A stretch of DNA of 20,488 nucleotides from Tannerella sp. (GTDB taxonomy: Bacteria; Bacteroidota; Bacteroidia; Bacteroidales; Tannerellaceae): assembly GCA_031260095.1 (NCBI GenBank), contig JAIRKN010000277.1, positions 1 to 20,488 of the forward strand, written 5' to 3'. This document shows positions 15,713 to 20,488 of the stretch, in pieces. Position numbers and translations under genes: made by a program. Each line of letters opens with the position of its first letter. Within the stretch, counting starts at the first letter, position 1. Below the pieces are notes generated by a model. That model had not been told where the DNA came from. It worked only from the letters and a program-made list of their open reading frames with translations, and searched no databases.

Positions 15713-18700
15713 TTATTTTTTTAATTTTTGCAATCTGTTTTCTATCATACGGTCTATATCTTCACTTCCGCTATAATTCCTCTTAAGTGAAGAAAGATAC
15801 TGACGTGCCTGAAAATCATCTCCCTTTTCTATATAAATATCCGAAAGAAGGATAAAACCACGCGCCAACCAATATTGATGGGATGTGCCTTTTTCAATAA
15901 AATCAAGCAACTCTTTTTCAGCGCGTTTCACATCTTTATTGTCATAATAAATCTGTGCCAGCCGGTATTTTGCCTCCGCGCCATGTTCGGTACGTGTATC
16001 CTTACTCAGTGCGGACAAGTCATCGGTAGCTTTACTTGTATTGCCCAACTTAAGGTATGATTTGGCGCGCAAATACCGCGCTTCCGATTCTATTTCGGGC
16101 GAAAGATTCGTTTCTTTCAACAATTCATTGGCTGCTTCCAGCGCCTCCGCCTCATTGTCTGTATATTGAGCGCACCGCATAATACCAAGCTTGGCGGCTT
16201 CACGGTTTTCACGGGACTCAGCTACCTTCTGTAATTCACGGAATGTCTGGATAGCTGTCGTATAATCTTTTTCAAGATATTCAATTTCCGACTTACGTGC
16301 CAACGATTCTTCCCGGAATTTCGTATCGCCACTTCCCAGAACAAGAGTAAACAATTTTTTCGCTTCCGTATACTCTTTTTTATCAAAAGCTATTTTTGCC
16401 AGGTAATAATTTGCATTTGAACTGAATGCGCCGCCCGGATAGGATCTCAGGTAATTGGCCATACTCCTTTGCGCACCGTCAAAATCACCACGGGTAAATA
16501 ATTTTTCCGCAGCAAGATAAGTCAGTGAATCCTGCTCGCTTATTTCTATATGTATATGTCCTCCGAGGGAATTAACATACGAAGCGTATGAACTAATATC
16601 GTTCATATCAATATATACGGACTTAAGATCCTGAACCGCAACTTTTGCCTCCTCACTTCCGGGATATTCGTTAATCACGCGCTTATAAGCTTCCACGGAA
16701 TGTTCCAGTTGATTATCATTATAGTATAATAATCCAAGCTGTACGCCGGCCTTCGGAGCAAGACTACTTTGCGGATATTTGTCTATTAATGTCTTGAAAG
16801 AGGCCGCCCCTTCACGGTATTTTTCAAGCAACACATACGTACGTCCACGTTCAAAAAGAGCGTCATCTACATATTGCGAGGCCGGAAATTCATTAATCAC
16901 CTGATCCATCATACGTATTTTCTCGTTATAATCACGTTGAAGCCCCAATACAAATCCTTTTTGGTACAGCGCATAATCAGCCGAAGATGGTTGAAGCGCC
17001 ACTGCCCGTGAATAATTCGTTTCGGCCTCGGCAAACCGGCGGTTATAAAACAAACAGTCGCCAATACGGTTAAATGCATCTGCATACGATTTGGCGTCCT
17101 GTTTCCGTTCAAGCGTCACATAGCGACGGAAAGAAACAAGCGCCTGTTCAAAATCCTGACGTTTGAAGTAACAATAACCCAGATTATAATAGACATAGGA
17201 ATGAGTATCTGAGGAAGTGTCATACTTCAACAGGCTCTGATAGTTATTAAAATCCGATATGGCATTTGAATATCTTTCGAGGCGGTAATATGATTCTCCA
17301 CGCCAGAAATAAGCATTGGCGCGAGCCTCATTATCATAATTTCCAAGTTCTATTGCCTGATTAAAATAATCAATCGCTTTCTCTATTTTAACATTCAGAA
17401 AAGCCTGATTTCCCAACTGGAACAGTATATTCTGTTTAGCTTCCATTATTTTTGTACTCGGCCGGCGAATCTTATTTATGGATTCTAACGCCGCATCATA
17501 ATTTCTCGACGTAAGATAAACCTCCGCCAAATAATCGTTTACCTTATCGGAATACTGCGATTCCGGAAAATCATTCAGGAATTTCTCAAAGACTTTAACG
17601 GATTCTCCAAACCCCGTAAACGATGTTTCATGTATCAACAAGGCATAATTATATAAAGCAGCCTCCCGTATCTTCTCATTGAAATTCAGGGAACCGGCCT
17701 GGTCAAAGGCCATACGGGCATTGTTTTTATCATTTAGTTGCAGGTAACTTTGTCCCAGATAAAGGCTTGCATTCTGCGTCAGTTCATCCTCTTCTCCGAT
17801 CGTCTGCGAAAGCGCATCGACCGCATTCATATAATCCCCCTGATTATACTCGCAGACTCCCAGGAGATAAAGCTCCCCGCGTGCAGGAACTTCCGTCGAC
17901 GACACATAACGTTTTAACATCGTGATCGCTTTATCTTGATTTCCCAGTTGATAATATGAATTTCCCGCGATCCGGTACAGTTCGGTATTATTTTCACTGT
18001 CCGGATGAGTACGCAGCAAACGTTCGGTCAATTTCACGACCTCATCGTGATGATCCTCTATATAATTTATCTGGGCAATATAATAATTTGCCTGCTCGCG
18101 GTATTCCGGGTTCCGCTTCAAACGGTTAAATTCCCGCAGCGCATCATCATACTTGCCTGTTGCATAATCAATATAAGCGATATAATAAGTAGCCGCCTGT
18201 GAATATTCGGCGCCATATTCGCTCACCGTCACAAAATTCTGACGCGCCTCCGTCAAACTGCCATTCTGCATTTGGGAATAAGCAAGGCGATAATTCAAAA
18301 CTTCCTGTTGCCCGGTGTTTAAGGCATTGATACGCGCATCTGCCAGCCAGTTCTCCGCACGAGTGTAATCTTCCCGTTCAAAATAACCGCTTCCTATTAA
18401 CAGGCAAGCCTCATCTCCATGACGGGAATCCGGATACTGTTTCAGATATGATTCCAATATTTCCACCCGATTCTCTTTCCCTTGCTCGAAAGCAATATAG
18501 GCAAGCATATAATCGGCTTCCTGTACCAGATCAGTATTTGTTGCGATTTTCTTATAAGCTTCCAGTTTATCGGTACATCCGGCATAATTTTTCAACTCAA
18601 AGAAATCCTTCCCTTCTGCAAAAAGCCTGTCCGCCGAATCAAATTGATAAGATCGTTGTCCGTTTGCCGCAATATTTACTGCGACCACACATAACGGAAT

Positions 18701-18724
18701 AATGATTTTCTTAATTGCACTCAT
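15713..18724 (-). CDS. Large periplasmic tetratricopeptide-repeat protein
   Basis: From ATG 18724 the product is 1003 residues with a signal peptide (MSAIKKIIIPLCVVAVNIAA then NGQ) followed almost wholly by TPR and TPR-like helix pairs, for example AYFWRGESYYRLERYSNAIS, YYNLGYCYFKRQDFEQALVS, ALFERGRTYVLLEKYREGAA, and YYNDNQLEHSVEAYKRVINE. Several repeats (YPxSxxxxxA pattern) resemble the YfgC/BamD/YbgF type of envelope TPR proteins. An in-frame ATG at 18817 adds 31 residues, but it lies upstream of the promoter at 18745-18774, so 18724 is the start. It is the first gene of the operon with the barrel protein, dsbD and mazG. TPR solenoids are protein-protein scaffolds; pairing with the following outer-membrane protein suggests an envelope complex, which is inference. 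Confidence 0.88.
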   Translation of the reverse strand: MSAIKKIIIPLCVVAVNIAANGQRSYQFDSADRLFAEGKDFFELKNYAGCTDKLEAYKKIATNTDLVQEADYMLAYIAFEQGKENRVEILESYLKQYPDSRHGDEACLLIGSGYFEREDYTRAENWLADARINALNTGQQEVLNYRLAYSQMQNGSLTEARQNFVTVSEYGAEYSQAATYYIAYIDYATGKYDDALREFNRLKRNPEYREQANYYIAQINYIEDHHDEVVKLTERLLRTHPDSENNTELYRIAGNSYYQLGNQDKAITMLKRYVSSTEVPARGELYLLGVCEYNQGDYMNAVDALSQTIGEEDELTQNASLYLGQSYLQLNDKNNARMAFDQAGSLNFNEKIREAALYNYALLIHETSFTGFGESVKVFEKFLNDFPESQYSDKVNDYLAEVYLTSRNYDAALESINKIRRPSTKIMEAKQNILFQLGNQAFLNVKIEKAIDYFNQAIELGNYDNEARANAYFWRGESYYRLERYSNAISDFNNYQSLLKYDTSSDTHSYVYYNLGYCYFKRQDFEQALVSFRRYVTLERKQDAKSYADAFNRIGDCLFYNRRFAEAETNYSRAVALQPSSADYALYQKGFVLGLQRDYNEKIRMMDQVINEFPASQYVDDALFERGRTYVLLEKYREGAASFKTLIDKYPQSSLAPKAGVQLGLLYYNDNQLEHSVEAYKRVINEYPGSEEAKVAVQDLKSVYIDMNDISSYASYVNSLGGHIHIEISEQDSLTYLAAEKLFTRGDFDGAQRSMANYLRSYPGGAFSSNANYYLAKIAFDKKEYTEAKKLFTLVLGSGDTKFREESLARKSEIEYLEKDYTTAIQTFRELQKVAESRENREAAKLGIMRCAQYTDNEAEALEAANELLKETNLSPEIESEARYLRAKSYLKLGNTSKATDDLSALSKDTRTEHGAEAKYRLAQIYYDNKDVKRAEKELLDFIEKGTSHQYWLARGFILLSDIYIEKGDDFQARQYLSSLKRNYSGSEDIDRMIENRLQKLKK

Positions 18725-18744
18725 ATTTTTTTTGATAACTTTTG

Positions 18745-18774
18745 CAAAGATAATGTAAGCTGCGAGGAATACAA
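18745..18774 (-). promoter_or_regulatory. Promoter of the TPR-barrel-dsbD-mazG operon
   Basis: On the minus strand TTG (18774-18772), 19 bases, then TATCTTTG (18752-18745), an exact fit to the Bacteroidota consensus. The predicted transcript start near 18741 leaves a leader of about 17 bases to ATG 18724. The gaps of 7, 1 and -4 bases downstream support one transcript for all four genes. Confidence 0.85.
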
Positions 18775-18893
18775 AATAAACTTGTTTATTTTTATTCTCA
18801 TTACACAGCCTTTTCAACTTTCTTTAAACATAACGGAAGCGTCTATTTTCACGATAGAAATAAAACTTATTCCAAAATAATTAACACAATAGC

Positions 18894-18926
18894 AAAAAAG
18901 GATACCCTTGAAGCGGATATCCTTTT
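18894..18926 (-). terminator. Intrinsic terminator of the glucokinase gene
   Basis: On the minus strand AAAAGGATA (18926-18918) pairs with TATCCTTTT (18904-18896), a 9-base stem with a 13-base loop that can extend by C-G pairs, followed by more T residues (18899-18894). It lies 24 bases after the ROK gene stop. Confidence 0.8.
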
Positions 18927-18949
18927 ATCATGACAAACATTCGGAAAGT

Positions 18950-19915
18950 TCAATTATCTTTCACTTCCCAGCCAAGAGCGCTCGCCCCTAAAATGGCAGC
19001 GTCACTTTCCTTAAGTTGTGAAACCAAAAGCTTCGTCTTTCCCTGGAATATTTTCAGCAGATGATCTTCCATCGACCGCTTCACCGGATTCAGAATCAGA
19101 TCGCCGGCTTTCGTAAGCCCTCCGAAAAGAATAATCGCTTCAGGACTGGAGAATGCCACAAAGTTAGATAAAGCTTCTCCAAGAATATTTCCGGTATACT
19201 CAAATATCTCCTGTGCCAGCTTATCTCCTTTAACCGCCGCATCATACACGTCTTTGGACGTAATATCTTCAGGATTAAGATCACGTAATGTGCTTTTTTC
19301 CGTCCGGTTCATCAGGATCTCACGTGCGGTACGCGCCACTCCCGTTGCCGAAGCGTATGCCTCCAGACACCCATGACGACCGCATCCGCATATACGGCCG
19401 TTTTCACGGACCGTCACATGTCCCAGTTCGCCGGCAAATCCATCATGTCCGTATACCAATGTCCCGCCGATAACGATTCCGCTGCCCACACCCGTACCAA
19501 GAGTGATTTCGATAAAATCTTTCATACCACGTGCGGCGCCGTAAGTCATTTCACCGATAGCGGCTGCATTGGCATCATTTGTTAATGTGGCAGGTATATG
19601 ATATGTTTTCTCGCTGATAAGCTGTGCCAAAGGAATTTTTCCCTTCCAGGGTAAATTAGGAGCAAATTCAATACATCCGTTAAAATAGTTACCATTCGGT
19701 GCCCCAACGCCGATCCCTTTTATCTGACCCGGCCCGCCGGCTTCTTCGATAATGATCTTAAGCCCTTCGGCCAACGCTGAAACATAATCATTGACATCTT
19801 CATAAATACCGGTCTTGATAGATCCGTTATAAAGAATGGTCCCTCTCGCATCAACAACTCCGAATACTGTATTGGTAGCTCCAATATCAATCCCTATAAC
19901 ATAAGGTTTCTCCAT
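18950..19915 (-). CDS. ROK-family glucokinase
   Basis: ROK sugar kinases phosphorylate glucose (or related sugars) with ATP in the cytoplasm. The 321-residue protein has the N-terminal phosphate-binding loop GIDIGATNT (8-16), the catalytic aspartate in LTNDANAAA (D114), the second nucleotide loop LGTGVGSGIV (139-148), the sugar-contacting ELGH (E163-H166), and the zinc motif CGCGRHGCLE (C176, C178, C183, with H166). The full ROK signature region is present and the length is typical. It is monocistronic, with its own promoter and terminator. Glucose is the best guess for substrate; fructose, allose or N-acetylmannosamine kinase activity cannot be excluded from motifs alone. Confidence 0.92.
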   Translation of the reverse strand: MEKPYVIGIDIGATNTVFGVVDARGTILYNGSIKTGIYEDVNDYVSALAEGLKIIIEEAGGPGQIKGIGVGAPNGNYFNGCIEFAPNLPWKGKIPLAQLISEKTYHIPATLTNDANAAAIGEMTYGAARGMKDFIEITLGTGVGSGIVIGGTLVYGHDGFAGELGHVTVRENGRICGCGRHGCLEAYASATGVARTAREILMNRTEKSTLRDLNPEDITSKDVYDAAVKGDKLAQEIFEYTGNILGEALSNFVAFSSPEAIILFGGLTKAGDLILNPVKRSMEDHLLKIFQGKTKLLVSQLKESDAAILGASALGWEVKDN

Positions 19916-19962
19916 TTTTTTGTGTGTGTTAATAATTAAACGATAAATAATTTTTCGAGGAG

Positions 19963-19993
19963 CAAATATAAGTCTTTTATTAATTCACGACAA
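19963..19993 (-). promoter_or_regulatory. Promoter of the glucokinase gene
   Basis: On the minus strand TTG (19993-19991), 20 bases, then TATATTTG (19970-19963), matching the Bacteroidota consensus. The transcript start would be near 19959, leaving a leader of about 44 bases to the ATG at 19915. Confidence 0.8.
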
Positions 19994-20031
19994 ACCTTTT
20001 CCTCAAAAAATAAAGAGAATTTAATATATCA

Positions 20032-20068
20032 GAAAAACAGGCTCCGAAAAAAGAAATCCGGAGCCTGT
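20032..20068 (-). terminator. Intrinsic terminator of the small Cys/Lys-rich gene
   Basis: ACAGGCTCCG (20068-20059) and CGGAGCCTGT (20046-20037) on the minus strand make a perfect 10-base GC-rich stem with a 12-base loop, followed by five T (20036-20032). It lies 21 bases after the stop at 20090, which supports that frame as a real transcribed gene. Confidence 0.9.
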
Positions 20069-20089
20069 GATAATCATGATAAAAAACTC

Positions 20090-20317
20090 TTACTTTTTAT
20101 CTTTAGCATCTTTCTTTGGACATTCGGCTTTCTTCTCGTTACAGCATTTCTTGTCCGCATCCTTTTTTTGGCTGCAAGTTTTGGCGTCCTTGTCTTTCGT
20201 ACAGCACTGTTCCGTCTTTTTAGATTCTTTCTTATCCTTACCGTCCATCTGTGCACTAACGCTCAATGAAAAACTCATAACAGCCATAAAAGCCATTCCT
20301 AAAATTACCTTTTTCAT
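20090..20317 (-). CDS. Small secreted Cys/Lys-rich protein, unknown function
   Basis: The 75-residue product has a clear signal peptide (MKKVILGMAFMAVMSFSLSV then SAQ, cleavage after SAQ about residue 23), leaving a mature chain of about 52 residues that is very rich in Lys, Asp and Glu and contains seven cysteines: two CC pairs and single Cys in TCSQ and ECPK contexts, spaced roughly 9-11 residues apart. No known fold is recognised. It could be a metal-binding or redox-sensitive periplasmic peptide; this is inference from composition. The signal peptide and the strong terminator 21 bases downstream argue that it is real. A possible -7 box TTCCTTTG (20379-20372, minus) lies about 55 bases upstream but lacks a good TTG element. 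A frame overlapping it in another phase is a shadow. Confidence 0.75.
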   Translation of the reverse strand: MKKVILGMAFMAVMSFSLSVSAQMDGKDKKESKKTEQCCTKDKDAKTCSQKKDADKKCCNEKKAECPKKDAKDKK

Positions 20318-20488
20318 AACTTTCTGTTTTTAATGTTTGTAACAAATAATAATCTATTTATTTTCCGATGTCAAAGGAAAATATTTTTTCCGAAATAAAA
20401 AAGAATGTTTTGGAAAAATTATAGATTGCGCCTTGCATTTTCATCTTTTTTATAAATTACGCACCTTTCTCTTCAAAATTTCTCATAC
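20318..20488. other. AT-rich end of window, no gene seen
   Basis: These 171 bases hold the upstream region of the small secreted gene and AT-rich sequence with short inverted repeats of A and T runs. No coding frame, RNA gene or clear plus-strand promoter is visible before the window ends. Confidence 0.4.

Noticed and set aside
18725..18817. 31-residue N-terminal extension of the TPR protein
   Set aside because: The promoter at 18745-18774 lies inside it, and ATG 18724 begins a standard signal peptide.
1..20488. CRISPR array, tRNA, rRNA or complete insertion sequence
   Set aside because: No regularly spaced repeats, cloverleaf, rRNA-like stretch or transposase gene was found by eye on either strand.

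Overview
The window looks like chromosomal DNA from a Bacteroidales bacterium (phylum Bacteroidota). Protein sequences, the gene order rplM-rpsI-rpsB-tsf, and a repeated promoter form (TTG, 19-20 bases, TAnnTTTG) all point to this group. Genus cannot be fixed from the sequence alone; Bacteroides, Parabacteroides or a close relative is plausible. All calls come from reading the sequence by eye, without database searches.

Layout. (1) Positions 1-2833, minus strand: a ribosomal protein/translation operon, rplM (GTG start), rpsI, rpsB and tsf (cut by the window edge). It has a clear promoter and two leader regions, before rplM and before rpsB, that can fold into hairpins with possible pseudoknots. 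(2) Positions 2883-4706, plus strand: a decayed mobile-element remnant directly behind that promoter. It holds an N-terminally truncated, frameshifted tyrosine recombinase and an ORF6N-domain gene broken by a stop and a frameshift, ending in a terminator-like hairpin. (3) Positions 4934-6898, plus: a lone gene for a two-domain KaiC/RAD55-like ATPase with its own -7 box, a possible Cys/His metal site inserted in domain 1 and a degenerate second nucleotide site. This is the least explained gene here. (4) Positions 7101-9154, plus: an envelope operon of a periplasmic N-acetylmuramoyl-L-alanine amidase and an MCE/MlaD-like lipid-transport protein. (5) dnaA (9547-10962, plus) after a 392-base AT-rich gap. 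(6) Positions 10996-18774, minus: a tightly packed operon of a ~1000-residue TPR protein, an outer-membrane beta-barrel protein, a DsbD-type thiol reductase and MazG. (7) A ROK-family glucokinase and a small secreted Cys/Lys-rich protein, each on the minus strand with its own terminator.

Most of the window is housekeeping: translation, replication initiation, cell-wall turnover, envelope assembly and redox, nucleotide clean-up and sugar phosphorylation. The parts worth a second look are the KaiC-like ATPase, the structured ribosomal leaders, the TPR/barrel/DsbD/MazG operon and the small cysteine-rich exported protein. Promoter positions also correct three starts: 4976, 7148 and 18724 are better starts than the longest open frames.
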